Shown in pieces: positions 33,233 through 45,575 of a stretch of 64,000 bases of DNA (positions are counted from its first letter, which is position 1; each line of letters opens with the position of its first letter). Made by a program: the position numbers and the translations under genes. Origin of the DNA: Perca fluviatilis (Eukaryota; Chordata; Actinopteri; Perciformes; Percidae); NCBI RefSeq assembly GCF_010015445.1, contig NC_053126.1, positions 23,121,169 through 23,185,168 on the forward strand, given 5' to 3'. Under the pieces are notes generated by a model. That model saw nothing but the letters and a program-made list of their open reading frames with translations, did not search any database and was not told the DNA's origin.

Positions 33233-34089
33233 CCATGATTTTGGTTTTTGTTTGGAGTTTCTTCAGAGATCTGTTCTCATATCTGCTACTGATTCAGTAC
33301 AGGTTCCTAAAATAGTCAAAGCTCCAAGTCGAACAAACCGCTTACTGAATCTTTAATTTCTTGTTGTTTTTTTTAACAAAGAACTTTTGGAAATGTCAAT
33401 CTGAGAGTTTTAGTTCATAAATATGCAATTATTTGTAATGCTGTTAATCGACAAACTAATTTGACTGGATTTAGATTAGATGAACTCCAAACCCTCAGGA
33501 GCTGCAGTTGCCTGTACTTCTGAACTCCACGTTTGTTTTCATTGCTTAAACCAAAGAAAGACCAACCTGTGACCTGCAGCAATATAATGTAATTATTGCT
33601 TCATAATTAAAGTGTAATGTGGTGTGTTTCCCCTTTTCTTTTAAACTGGATTTTAATTTATACACTGAGGCACATATTGTGAAAGCCATTGTATTAGCAG
33701 TGCTTATTACGCCCACACATAGCTCATTCATAATTAAGCTGCATATCTTAATAGCTCCAGTTGAATTGACTCACTTTACAGTGTTGATTTTTTTTTATGG
33801 GAGTGGGGGTGGAGGTTGAGTGTGTCTTCTTTTGTGTTTCATTAATATTTGCACATTTGATGGCTTCTAGTAGCTTGATCACGGTTAAAAAATTAAGCTG
33901 TTAACAATGTCAACAACAAAACAAAAACAAAGGCTGATGAACTGAAATGAAAATGTGAATGCTAAAAGATGACAAATAAATTGCTGTAGTTATTCAAAAT
34001 AAATGGTTGTCATAAAAATCGTCCTTCTGTCGGTTGATGCTGTTAAATAAATCAGTGTTTTTCTCCTTGGTGCTCACAAAAGCTCCATT
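33233..34089. other. Intergenic DNA, nothing recognised
   Basis: AT-rich, no motif of note. Confidence 0.35.
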
Positions 34090-34560
34090 GTAATTAGTAG
34101 ATTTGGTTTGCAACCTCCCCCTTTGTTTTTCAGTGATTAAAAATGTATCCAGTCCTTGTTTGTGCATCTACCTGCAAAGCCACATTAAACAGGCTCTTCC
34201 TCAGCCTGGCAGCTCAAGACACATCGAGGCCGCACCGGCCCTGTACATGAATACTATGGATGAAGTTGGGAATGGAGTAATGTTGTAGGAGGTAAGGAAC
34301 AGCCTCCGGGCCTCATCCTGGAATTCATCTCTTTGCTATCAGTCGGAGAAAGTTGCCCTTCAAAGCTCTCAGGGGGTGAAGCTGAGAAGATGTGCTGATA
34401 GATAAAACCGGCAGCTCTATTGTGCCTGTCATCCGATGCCCATCACCGCGCGCTTTCTGGAGCAGCGATCAAGATGGATGAGGTTGCCATGCAAGATCCC
34501 AGCCAGCCAAATCACAAGTCAGAGCGACGCTGATTGAGAGCTTGTTGCAGAAGATAGGAG
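34090..34560. promoter_or_regulatory. Candidate conserved non-coding block
   Basis: GC-balanced, high-complexity stretch (TGTACATGAATACTATGGAT, GATAGATAAAACCGGCAGC, TTGCCATGCAAGATCCCAGC) with no trusted ORF and no repeat match elsewhere in the window. Regulatory role is an inference. Confidence 0.22.
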
Positions 34561-36632
34561 TTCTGTCTGTCTCTTAAAGGTGTGTTTACTCCCCCTGTTC
34601 CCCATATGGATCTGACATCACTACTTTGTTTGCAGCAGCTCTTTGATGCAAATGGTCTTAATGTTGGGTGTGCTCCATATACCACAGTGAGAACACCAGT
34701 AGTATTAGTTATTTAGAGTTGTCCCGTTTTAAAGAGGCACCAAAGGCTCATTTGTGCAAATAAGGTGAATCTGCATGATCTTAACACGAGAAATAAGATG
34801 CACCTCTCTGCTGCAATTTAAGGTGTAATGTCAAAAACGTCTTGCCTATTACACCTGTAACTGACCACACTATTTTCTTCAACATAACATAGAGGTTTAG
34901 ATTTTTTTTTAAATGCCAAATGACAGCTATTGGTTTCCATTCATTTTCCTACTATATTTAACTAACGTTGCTACGGAAAAGGATTAGGGCCACATTTAGC
35001 CATGCAGAAGGTTTCATTATTATTTGTCTAGGTTTATCTTCCAGTGAGACTTCTGGCTCCACCTCAGTATAACAGAGGTAAATATAGAATTTCATTTGTG
35101 GTGCTCAATGCATTGAAAGAGTGCACTTAAAAAGCTCAACTGAACTCAAGCAACATCTTTCATAAACATTACTGTTTTATTTATTTACTGTTTTCTGGAT
35201 GACTGACATTTTAAACCTGGTATAACTGATATATTTGGCACTTTTTTTCATTCCACACAGCAAACACACATAACTCTTCATTAACTTCTCAATGTAATTG
35301 TTAGTCAGTGGGTTGATTAACTGAGATGTACAACTGGCAGTAATTTTCCACTTCATCACAGTCACATCTGTAATATGAACTCTTGTAAAATCCCACTTAC
35401 TTTATTTTCATGCTGTTCTTTTTCATAAAAAATAACATGAGGCTGAATTGTACAGTACATCAAACTATTTTTAACTCAAAGCACCGAAGGCCCAGAAGAA
35501 CTAGCTAGAAGTAGTCACTGAGGGAGCTGAAATTTGTTCAGATAGAGATCATCAAACAACATTTTTAGAACATAGTTGTTATGGCTTTTTATCTTTTATA
35601 GGAGAAACAGGAAACATGGGATCAATCACAAGATATTTTATTGTATTTAACCTTTATAAGCAGCCCAAATCGCTTTCCAAACATTCACACAAGCTACCTA
35701 ATAACTGGTCTGATCTGTTGGATACTGCAGCTCCACTGGTGCAAATAGGTTAAATGCTTTGCTCAAGGGCACATCTGCATTGGTAATGAAGAACTGTTAA
35801 ATATTAATTATGTGCTTGCATAACTAGACTTAACCCAGCAATTGTTACTGTTACATAGTATACATTTTGGGCCAACAGGACTGCCCAAAATGTGTTTTTG
35901 AAATGACCAAATTGGTAAAATTATTCATCTCACTTTGTTGTGACAAAAGCAATCACCCACAATGACCTGAGCAGCTGTTTCCTCTAAAATGAGGAGGCAA
36001 GTTTGCTAACTAGATTTACATGATTAATCAAAGCTGTTTTTGTTAATACTGTACAAATGCTGGATATAATTCCATTGTTTTCTAGAAAATGCAAACAGAT
36101 CAACAATACTTTAATAACAGCTGTATATGTGTATACAACACATCCCTGCCTAATAATGAGAATGCAACACTATTGATAAGCTGCTTTGTGTCCACAGAAC
36201 ATCTGGCCTGACCTTGTATTGCAGAGACAACTAAATAAGACTGAATGGTAATGATGTTTTTACTAGCCCCAGTGCCCACATTAATCACTATGAGCAGGTG
36301 CTCACACAGGCAGGGCTGTGTTTACTTTCAGTTTGTTAGCATTGTGCTAGTCATCCAACTGCTGTCTTGGGGCAGCACTGTTTATTCTTCTCACATAATA
36401 CACTGTGTAAGCTGCACTGTGGCAATGTGGAGCAACACAATTACAGACCGATATTTGCTTCAGAAAAGAAAAGGTAACAGAAAGATGTTGCTACTTTATG
36501 TCTCCTGTGCAGGCATGCAAACAGTATTACGTGCACCTGTATTCAATTATATTTAAGTGCAGAGACGCTCCAGTTAAACCTGCCAGGTCAGAAGTTACAT
36601 TTGCTGTGAAAAAGACCTTCGTACATATAACC
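34561..36632. other. Intergenic DNA, nothing recognised
   Basis: AT-rich. ORFs at 35177-35365 and 36245-36556 have no motif support. Confidence 0.35.
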
Positions 36633-37553
36633 TTAAAGTGATGGTTCGGAGTAATTCACCCTAGGGTCCTTTGCACCATGACCTCGAGCCAAACACCCCC
36701 CCAGAAGCTTTTTTCACCTGGGTCTAACATTGGGTGAGTTAGCGTAGAGTAGCGTTAGCCGCTGAATAGCTTAGCGCGGGGCTAATGGACCCACGTTTGT
36801 ATCTCTTAAATGACCCCACTAATAATGCCAAAGTAAAAATGATACCAAAGGTCTACACTAGTATATATAGGTTATGCACTCATAAAACGATGGATTGGAA
36901 AGTTTGTAAGTACACCAGAAGTTTATGTAAATAACACTTGCCTGCTGGCTTCTGCTCTCTGCTGTTGTTGTTGCTGCTGTGAGACGAGTGCTTAGGGACA
37001 TCTACAAATTACAACACCGAAAAGAGATGCAACAAAAATATTTTTTAATTTAACTTATTTTTTAAAGTAAGTGCTGTAATATAACTAGCAGGAGACAAGT
37101 AATAATTGAGGTAAGTTTGGAGACATTACCTTATTTAATCATTAAATTAATAAATATTTTTGTTGTATCTCTTTTCGGTGTAGTAATTTATAGACGTCTC
37201 GTCTAACTGCAGGTAGCAGCAGCAGCAGCAGCAACAGCAACAGAGAGCAGAAGAGAGCAGGCAAGTGTTCATAAACTTCTGGTGTACTTACAAACTTTCC
37301 AATCCATCGTTTTATGAGAGCATAACCTATATATATACTAGTGTAGACCTTTGGTATCATTTCGGGCATTATTAGTGGGGTCATTTAAGAGATACAAACG
37401 TGGGTCCATTAGCCCCGCGCTAAGCTACTCAGCGGCTAACGCTACTCTACGCTAACTCGCCCAGTGTTAGACCCAGGTGAAAAAAGCTTCTAGGGGGGTG
37501 TTTGGCATGGTGCAAAGGACCCTAGGGTAAATTACTCCGAACCATCACTTTAC
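36633..37553. mobile_element. 920-bp foldback element, TTAA-type
   Basis: Two arms of about 420 bp are near-perfect inverted copies: 36634 to about 37050, and about 37135 to 37552. The outer ends are TTAAAGTGATGG and CCATCACTTTAC; TTAA on the left is TTAC on the right. Arms share GTAATTCACCCTAGGGTCC and TAGCGTAGAGTAGCGTTAGC. The arms differ by small indels, including GCAGCAGCAGCAGCAGCAAC on the right against GTTGTTGTTGCTGCTG on the left. The central spacer is about 85 bp. Non-coding. An RNA across it would form a very long hairpin. Confidence 0.85.
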
Positions 37554-37589
37554 TAGACTGTCTCCCCTGACAAACAATCCCAGACGTCA

Positions 37590-38010
37590 TTTTTTCAAAC
37601 CGCAAAATGCAATATATTTTTACGTTTATAGTGGCAGCGCCCTCTAGTGGCCATATTAATTATGAAAAGAGCAAAGCAGGAAGTAAGGTGAGGAAACATA
37701 AGAGTGCAAAATAGGACTTTCACCCGGGAGATTGGGGTTTGAGTCCCGTTTAAAACTAACAGGGAGTTTTTTTTTTAAACTTCACCAATGCCACGATCAG
37801 CGTCACGTCACATTCAGGAAGTGAAATAACCCTTACACCTAACCCTAACACCTAACCTTAACACCTAACAATAACCGCCGAGTTGTCGGACGAAGTGGGG
37901 AAAGCCATCGAGATAACTTTCTCTTTCTCATTCTCTAGCCCTAACACCTAACCTTACCCTAACCCTAACACCTAGCCCTAACACCTAACCCTAACCTAGT
38001 TATATAACTC
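37590..38010 (+). repeat. Repeat with tRNA-like arm and telomere-like tract
   Basis: GCAGCGCCCTCTAGTGGCCA, then a tRNA-Asp-like arm (37713-37750), a T run, then CACCTAACCCTAAC units from 37828 to 37868 and again from 37938 to 37997. The mix suggests one compound dispersed repeat, not a functional tRNA or a telomere. Confidence 0.6.
37713..37750 (+). other. tRNA-Asp-like anticodon/T-arm fragment
   Basis: ACTTTCACCCGGGAGATTGG followed by GGTTTGAGTCCC parallels the anticodon arm, variable loop and B-box part of tRNA-Asp (GTTCGATTCCC in the tRNA). The D arm and acceptor stem are absent, so it is not a tRNA gene. Related reversed copies lie at 25250 and 51005. Confidence 0.45.
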
Positions 38011-38304
38011 CCCCTAACTGTCCTGTCCAGTTGTTTCTTTAAACTTGTTTTTAACCACATGTATTGACCGTGGGTGGTATTTAAGGGTTAGGAACAAACA
38101 ACCCATATCTTCGTCGTATGGTTTGGAGGACTGGTTGGACATTACAACTGGTACAACAAGGAGTACAGAGATTAATTCAGTGTGATTTTGTTTTGTTTTA
38201 TATATTGAGGTTTGTAAAGTACCCACACACAATAATGCAATTAATGTAATTATTTAATCGATGACAACAAAAAATGACCGAAGAGGCCCACCTTTAGCAT
38301 TTTG
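38011..38304. other. Intergenic DNA, nothing recognised
   Basis: No feature recognised between the compound repeat and the next TIR element. Confidence 0.4.
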
Positions 38305-38802
38305 TTAGCCTAGAAATCTAGACGCACCCTAGTGGAAGCAAATGTAATTTGCAGCTATGGTCAGTCTAGCAATTCTCCGTTGGCTTGCTAGCTGGAAAAA
38401 CCAAATTCTGGTCAGGCCAATCACATTGTGTAGAGAGTCGGTGGGCGGGCTTAACATAAGGACGGCAGACTTGCGACGGTTTTGCGTGAATTCCCTGCTA
38501 CTTGAAAACAAAGAAGATGGCTGCTGCTGCTGGCGAACAGCGGTCTTTCGAATCAGCTTTGGCCGCGATTCTGGAAGACTTGGAGTTAAACACTGAAGTC
38601 ATTCTTAAAAAAGGAAGATGTGTTCAGAGTTTTGCCGACTGTATACGGTAAAAGTTGAATCTATCAACTAGCATTGCTTTTGTTGGCTAAGAGTGCAGAG
38701 GGAATATGAAAGACAACCGTTTATCCTGCACCTCGGATTGAGCCCTGCCAATGGTGAGTTCCCAGACCCAACATCTTGATGTGGGTCTGGCTTGTCAGGC
38801 TA
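38305..38802 (+). mobile_element. TAGCCT-terminus TIR element with coding exon
   Basis: The left end TAGCCTAGAAATCTAGAC and the right end, reversed, TAGCCTGACAAGCCAGACCC share a short inverted repeat. Near the right end lies an inner stem: CCAGACCCA (38760-38768) and TGGGTCTGG (38782-38790). It holds a helicase-like first exon. I relate it to ISL2EU/Harbinger-type elements by that exon; the target duplication is not clear. Confidence 0.5.
38517..38648 (+). pseudogene. Helicase-like N-terminal exon of a transposon (ISL2EU-like)
   Basis: The ATG at 38517 opens 44 codons: an Ala-rich start (MAAAAGEQ), then FESALAAILEDLEL and LKKGRCVQSFADCIR, ending at CG/GTAAAA, a plausible donor, with an in-frame TAA if unspliced. 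In multi-copy fish proteins I associate with ISL2EU elements, this arrangement precedes a RecQ-like helicase core (Q motif, then VLPTGxGKS). Here the core is absent, so the exon is orphaned in a short non-autonomous element. The family call is from memory and moderate. The downstream part of the element has no matching second exon. Confidence 0.4.
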
Positions 38803-39289
38803 GTATTTTGTTTCATCAACGTGTGGATGTACGGATAGAAAAATTGGTGGATCATTTAGTGTTTCTCTACTGCCCATCCCACAGCCCAGATGTCTTTATG
38901 TCATTCATAGTTTTCTTTGTGTTGTCACAGAGACTGCAGAGCCATAAACTACAAACTTGCTGTCCGTGGAGAATGGAGGGCAGGATGGAATTCTGTGCCT
39001 GTCCTGGTTCTGCCAGCTCACTGTGACAAGGAGCCACATTAATCAACCCCATCCAGTAGACAAGGGGAGAGTCCAAAATTAACATGTCACCAAATTTAGC
39101 CCATTTTGACGACAGAGAGGTTACTACCCCCCTCCGCAGGAATACCCTGGCCCAAATATCCCTCTCTGGCTCTGCCTGAAGAAATCCTTCACTGATGAAA
39201 ATGAATTGGCACTAGAATTGTTTAGACTACGTTAAACATAAAAGATATTGCTGAGCAAGTACAATTTTAGGGAGGTCAAATTCATTTAT
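38803..39289. other. Intergenic DNA, nothing recognised
   Basis: Overlapping short ORFs on both strands, none with motif support. Confidence 0.35.
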
Positions 39290-39480
39290 TATGAAAAGCT
39301 AATTAAACAGACATTAATGTATTATAGCTCCGTTTGACTGGCTGATTGCTGCAGGCAGATAAGGCCCAGACACCTTTGCAGAAGACGTCTTTTCACACAG
39401 GGAGACAATGGAGCTCGCTCTATTGATTTGGTAGCCTATCGATTCAAGGTTCAAGACATAAAAAGATCTTCGCCCTTAGC
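39290..39480. promoter_or_regulatory. Candidate conserved non-coding block
   Basis: GAAAAGCTAATTAAACAGAC, CATTAATGTATTATAGC and GGTAGCCTATCGATTCAAGG give dense homeodomain-like words in single-copy-looking sequence. No ORF. Confidence 0.25.
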
Positions 39481-41754
39481 TCCACGCTGGTTTTGGGGAG
39501 AGCATTGCAGCAAATCAGGTAACATTGTTAGAGAGTGAGACAGAGCCCAGTTAGGATGTAGTAGGAAGGGATTTTTCACTGGTGATGCTGTGATTTGGCT
39601 CTAATCTGCAGGCCCCTGCTCCTATCCCACTGGCCGATACGAGATGTAATTTTGTCACAGCAGATTGAGCACCTCTCTGTCGACCCTATGGGCGGCGGGC
39701 ACTCTGTTAGTTATGGGGAGAGAGAGTGCGCCCATTTATCAGCCCAGGCGATTTCTTAAATGAGGACATATTGGCAGGTGCCCAAGCAGCATGAGACAGG
39801 ATGAAGGCTTCACGACGGCTGCAGCCAAGAGTGCCGCTGAGGTGATAGCGGACATCTTCTCTGGTTTTAATGGGGGAAAGAAGTGCAGAATTTGTGGCTA
39901 TAAACATGAAGTCAGTAAATGTATGTTTGAAGAAAATGGCATTCACTGCATTGTAGCAGCACTGCACGCTGAATGCATTTCAATTAGATACAAAAATGAG
40001 ACCCTGAGAAACACACGCTGTAGAAACACAAATGATAAACAAGGACTGTCATGAAGAAATATGTCATTGTCCGTCTGTTTGAATATGATAACAGGACATT
40101 CTTTCTGTAAATCAATAAAGTTGGCCTGTTATCAATTATAATTCTTTTTGCTAAGGATGCAGTATAACTGCAGTCAAACAACACCGCCTCAGCCACATAA
40201 TAAGTGATGGGACAAGCTCACAGATTAATTTATAACAAAGGAGTCAACAAAGGAGAGAGCATTGTATATCACCTGGTGCAGACAAGATAAGTACAGGGTC
40301 TAAATTATATTTGTTAAGATACAAACATAGATGGATTACCTCTACCTCTTATTTTCATTTGGGAAAGGTAGCAGGATGGAATAATAAATTGTCCTCTTTG
40401 GTGGTTGGTTAAGACTCATTAAAAATCTCTATAAAGCATTGGAGCCAACTGAGACTGTGTACCGTGTGAATAGCCTGCAAAATAAATATTGTGCCTGAGC
40501 CATATTTTCTTTCAGGGATTTACATTAATAAGATAGTGGGTGTGCAGTAATCAGCTAATGGCAAGCTTGGCCAAGGAGGGCTAACAGCAGCGAGATTGTG
40601 CTACAATTAACTGGCGATTGCAGGCAACGGCTGAGACGCTGTGTTTCTTCGGAGCAGGATCGAGAGACCATAATGAGAAACCATTGTTTTGTTTCAAATC
40701 TAATGCGTTCCCCAATTTGTAAGCAACATGCATCCCAAGATAAAAAATTGCAAATAGTACACCTGTGAGCTCTGATATCTGGATTTCTCAACATCAACAA
40801 CTCTGTCACGGCTAGCAACAAGATAGTCATTCCTACAGTGAACAACCAGTCAACAAAGACTGTACACAGAGTGCACTATGATCTCAAGTTTGTTTAGTTT
40901 TGCGTATTGCGGTTCTTATCCATAGTCAGTGTTTTACCTACAGTAGATGGAGGTCGGCAAAGTGTGGAGAAACAGACTGGAATACTGTCACAGAAGCTAA
41001 GCAATGTACTGCTGTGAACGGGGGCAGCAGCTAAATGTATATAGTATGTAATACAATAAGCAGCACAGTTGCGCTTTTGCTTAGGAATACAGAGGTTCTA
41101 CGGTTGAGAAAATCCAAATTAAAAAAATCCGAACTATCCCTTTTAGGGTGACACACTGGGGTCAAAACACCCGTATATATCAGTGGTGTCAATGTGTCAG
41201 GATACTGTCCTATTTTTACCAGAATTGATTAATGTTTTTGCCTCAAAAAACAGTTTTTTATAAAATATACTTAATTCAACTTGGCTCTGGATCGCCATTA
41301 AATGTTCCATCTATGTCACCCTCAGTTAGACTTCTAATGACCATCATTGAGTCAAATATCAATTGGTCCAATACTTTGTTTATGACCAAATACCTGCAAA
41401 CCTGAAAAGCTGAATGTTCAGTGCTTATTAGCACATTTCAACCAGCTAAACTAAGATCGTGAACATAGCAAACATTATACATGGTAAACATCAGCATGTA
41501 TGCATTGTTGTTATGAGTATGTTAGCATGTTTAGCATTTAGCACAGTCTTGTCTGAAAGGATGTGGTTATTTGTGATGTTAAGTTCATGTTTCACAGCAG
41601 TAACTACTTTTTCCAATATTTCCTCATATTGTACCTGTGAATGCTCATCAGCCAGCACACATTTCTCCTTCTCACCACCACTAACAATACTTCATGATGA
41701 TGAAAATGTTGTCTTCTTCTGTCTTTAAGTCTCCAGGCTCATGTGAGCTTGTTT
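39481..41754. other. Intergenic DNA, one odd ORF
   Basis: The frame at 39791-40054 contains KKCRICGYKHEVSKC, a Cys/His spacing loosely like a zinc knuckle, but there is no other support. The rest is unrecognised. Confidence 0.3.
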
Positions 41755-41900
41755 GTTATTTGTTTATTAGGAACCCCAATGGCTACTCAGCCTGTAGTAC
41801 CTACACTTCCTGGGTTCCACACAAACTTAAAAAACAGTACATGTATTGAATAAAAAACGAGTAACCTGGGGAAAAGCATAGACCAGGTAAAAAGATAAAA
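41755..41900 (-). repeat. LINE 3' end fragment
   Basis: TTGTTTATTAGGAACCCCAA followed by TGGCTACTCAGCC, read on the minus strand, resembles the 3' UTR end of a fish L2/Rex-like LINE. No coding remainder is obvious upstream. Confidence 0.4.
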
Positions 41901-44900
41901 CATGCAAAAGCAAAAGATAAATAAGAATGTATCTGTTTTGGTAGCATTTTCCATCCTTTCTGTAAGTTGGTGAAAAGATGTCGCAGCAGGCTGCTGCTTC
42001 CTGTCAGCAGGGAGGGAAATTGATTCCCATCTTCTCAAATCTTCAACTTGGCTTTTAAGACCTTTTGGACCTGACCTCTCTAGACCCCACATTATTGCTG
42101 ATCATGAAGATTGTTTAAAAGCCTTGGCAGGTATGTGGTCGCACTTACGATTTAGCCATTAATACATTGAGTGCATAAGAGCGTGTCTTAATGACAATCT
42201 GGGCCAAAAGAGTTATAGATTATACAAATTTATAACCTGGGCACCTGCGTCACTTCGGCTCTAATTTGGTGATCTTTATTCTGAGTGGTAATTGAGGGCA
42301 AGAAAAAGACATTTAATGCCAGACCTCCAACTCACCAGAGTCAAGCTTGGAAGGGAATTAAATCTATTAGCTTTGCATACATACATTATTAAAAGGGTTA
42401 AGTTCACTTTGTAATTTTTTAGTTTGCAGTATTTTTAAAAAAAAATGTTTTTCTCATTTTACAGCAAATACAGCTCAGTTAAAAATGATATCAAAGTTGA
42501 GTTGATGTGTTTTGTCTGCTGCTTCCAGTTGATGAATGAAGAGACAAAGCAGGGTTAGGACCCACTAACACCCAGCTGAGCTGTGCCGTTGCCCTCTCCT
42601 CGAGAGGCATCTAGGACGTTTCAACGACTCTTTTTGTTTCGTTGTTATTCCCTGTCTCTAGACTGTGTATTCAAATTTCTCTCCAGTTTCTCAGTATCTC
42701 CGGAGGGCCAAACTGAGGTGGCAGAGGTACAAACTGCAGTGCCATACATCCGCCTCACATTAAAAGACAGAGAGATGTTGCCTTTCCTCCCCTAGCCCCT
42801 TTATGGTGGATTAATGATTTATTGCTTTGGCTTCTCGCTCTTCTCATCTTACTTGGAGGGGGGGCAGTTTAACAAGCATGCTCATTTTCTCCCCCGGCCT
42901 TTCGATAGTCCTCACTCACAGAGAAATGTGCCATGATGCCACTGTGTGCAGCACAGCTGTGACCCAGTTCAGAGACTTTTTCACCAGAACAGCCTCAGCG
43001 GGGAGCAGAGAGATCCAGCAAGAAAACCTAACCTGACGGGCACAGCTTGCACTGCACGCTGCTCCAAAACCTCAGTCCTGCTCCTCTCTATATCTGTCTG
43101 CCACGTATATACTGTATGCCACAGCATGCAGATGCTCACAATGGTTAGACAAAATAATGTAAGCACTTCATGAAAAGCAAATACACTGTAATGATGTGCA
43201 AGTTGGGTCATTTAAGGTTGCATGGCAATTACTAGCCCCCTTTGTGACCCACATGTTGCTCCATGATTTTGAGACATTATGTTTCCTACACAAACTTCAG
43301 AATCAATAATTATTTTCCCTGTTATCAAGCAGCAGGTTGCATCTTCAAAACACCTCCCAAGATCCGACTGATCTGTCTGTCTGCCCAGAATGGTAAAATG
43401 TTTGCCCAGGGCAAAAACCAACGTTGATATCCAACATTTCCATAGACTGCACCATTCAGTGCCCCAGCAAGCAACCTAGCCTGGAGGGATTTTGACAAGT
43501 TTCAACTTGTGACCACTGTTCCTGTTTGTCCATTCAGCGTGTCTGTATTTTCCCATTGCCATACTACTAAATATACTCCATTGTTTCCAGTTCGGGCACA
43601 GCTTTAACTTGCATCGAGCTCAGTTGGTCATCTTCTGTTGTTTTAAAACTCAATGTTTCCAGACCTCCTAAAGTTGGAAAATGCTACTGATTGGCATTCA
43701 TCCTGATGTACTTCACCTTTGTACCAGAGTTCTGATGTTAAGTTGGAACAACCACACTTCAGTCTTGCAGTGTTCTCCCTCTCCTGACCTAAAATGAGTC
43801 ACGTAAAAATACTAAAATGACGACGTAACGTTACGTGACGAGACGGGGTGTGGCGGGACATAACTCAATGTAACTTAACAACACGTAATGTAACGTGACG
43901 GCAGGTAGCGCCACCGTGTGGTGATTTAGAAAGCACTGTTTTTTGATCAGATCTCCTAAACTAGTGGGCGTAAAAGCAAATGTCTTTTCTTTGCTGGATT
44001 CCTTACTCAAAGACACTTATCTCTCCATATACAGTAGGAATCGTTTTGCACTTCATCCACTCTTCATCAAATTTGTTGTTTGGATGCCTCAAAAAATACG
44101 TATACATAGGCCGATATAATAGATTTAAATATGAACTTGAAATTTAAAAAGAAACTTGAAATGTTGTGCTGTTCATCCTTATATGTATTGTCCAAAAAGC
44201 TGCATGAGTCTTACAATGCATATTTTACATCAGATTTAAATTTAAAACTTCTAAACATTCCCTATTTCAAAATCAACACATTCAGAGGATTGGGTTTACT
44301 TTTGGATGTGCTCTCTGGCTCCTTAGTTTACCGATATTTATACAACATTTACTCTACATTTTTATTTTTTATGTTTCTGGAGAAAACTTTTCAGAGTGCA
44401 CCCAGATTTTTTTTAGCAGCCATTGTAATAGAAAGCTGCAATAACCTTCAGGATGTTCTCGATGTTTATGGGTGCTTTGGTGCTGCTCCAGCTTCATAGC
44501 CATAATCCCACGCTGGGGAAGAACATCCTCCTGGCTATTTTAGCTAGAGGCAATAACAAACTCATAATCAATACAGTTTGAGTTTACACCACGTATTTGC
44601 CTGTCAGGCACTTAAAGAAGGAAAAGGTGTGTGCATCTGCTTTCAGATATTGTAAATATATCTCTGTCTCGCCTCTACCGTCAAACTTGCCAAATTTATG
44701 CATGATATAATCTGTGTATGCATTTATATTCCTGTCTGGCACAATATCACTTAAATTACATGTAAATGTATTAAAGAGGCAGCAATCATCTGCAGAGTGA
44801 CAGCTGTCTCTTCAAAGAAACCTAATAAGCCTGAAATAAACACACACATGTATGAAACAATATCCATTTCTGTTTTCATGGTTATTACATTGATGTACTT

Positions 44901-45575
44901 TGGAAAAAGAGAAAATTATGTTCTTTTTCTACCCATTTTTAACTTTACCAAACATTTTTAAATACTTCAGGTTTGACAGTGGCATAATCCTTTACTAGCA
45001 TATGATCTGAATCCATTAGTTTGATTTAACCAACCTCTATTCCTTTGCAAAGCAGTGGGTCTTTTTACTATTTCACTCCCTCACTTTCTTCTCTTTAGGC
45101 ATACGGATGGCTATGGTCTGCAGGATTAGAGTCTCGGAAAATGGCGGTGAAATTTTTTTTATTATATCTATTCAACCTGCAAAATATCCTTCTATCTTTA
45201 CTGAGTGCCATCACCTGGATCCAGTAAGCAACACATGCAGTGAGACAAGTTTTTATCAGTTATCAAGTCTCTATTTTAACTGTCTACAGCAGTGGTTTCC
45301 AACCAAAATTGAGCAATGTTTGCTTGCAATCCATCATCACAGGTTGAAAATGAATTGTGAGCACTTCATCCAAAGAGAGATTTTCTCTTCTAACCTCTCA
45401 GATTGTGTAATTTTTCTATTGTTAGATCCATGAAGAGGTGTATCCTCACGATCCTTTTACAAGACAAAAAACTAAAATCCGAGAAAAGAAAAGGAAAATA
45501 TAGTCTAAATTTGAGCAGTTTTCTGCTCTTCGTTTCCATTAATAAATCTGGCGACCTCTCGGCATGTTTTGACAC
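41901..45575. other. Intergenic DNA, nothing firm
   Basis: There is a perfect 14-bp palindrome ACGTAACGTTACGT near 43823-43836, with related ACGTAATGTAACGTGACG nearby, and a hAT-like CAGTGGTTTCCAACC end at 45288 with no partner. ORFs at 44131-44499 and 45107-45433 look like AT-rich chance frames. Confidence 0.35.

Noticed and set aside
32808..33356. 182-residue ORF
   Set aside because: Its length depends on the (CTAT)n array, which reads as a repeated Leu-Ser-Ile-Tyr; no domain on either side.
37713..37750. Functional tRNA gene
   Set aside because: Only the anticodon-arm and T-arm-like part exists; no acceptor stem, D arm or pol III terminator in place.
39791..40054. Possible zinc knuckle KKCRICGYKHEVSKC
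   Set aside because: Spacing does not fit a standard CCHC knuckle and nothing else retroviral or transposon-like is adjacent.
44131..44499. 122-residue ORF with hydrophobic segments
   Set aside because: AT-rich DNA yields Leu/Phe/Tyr-rich frames by chance; no start context or splice support.
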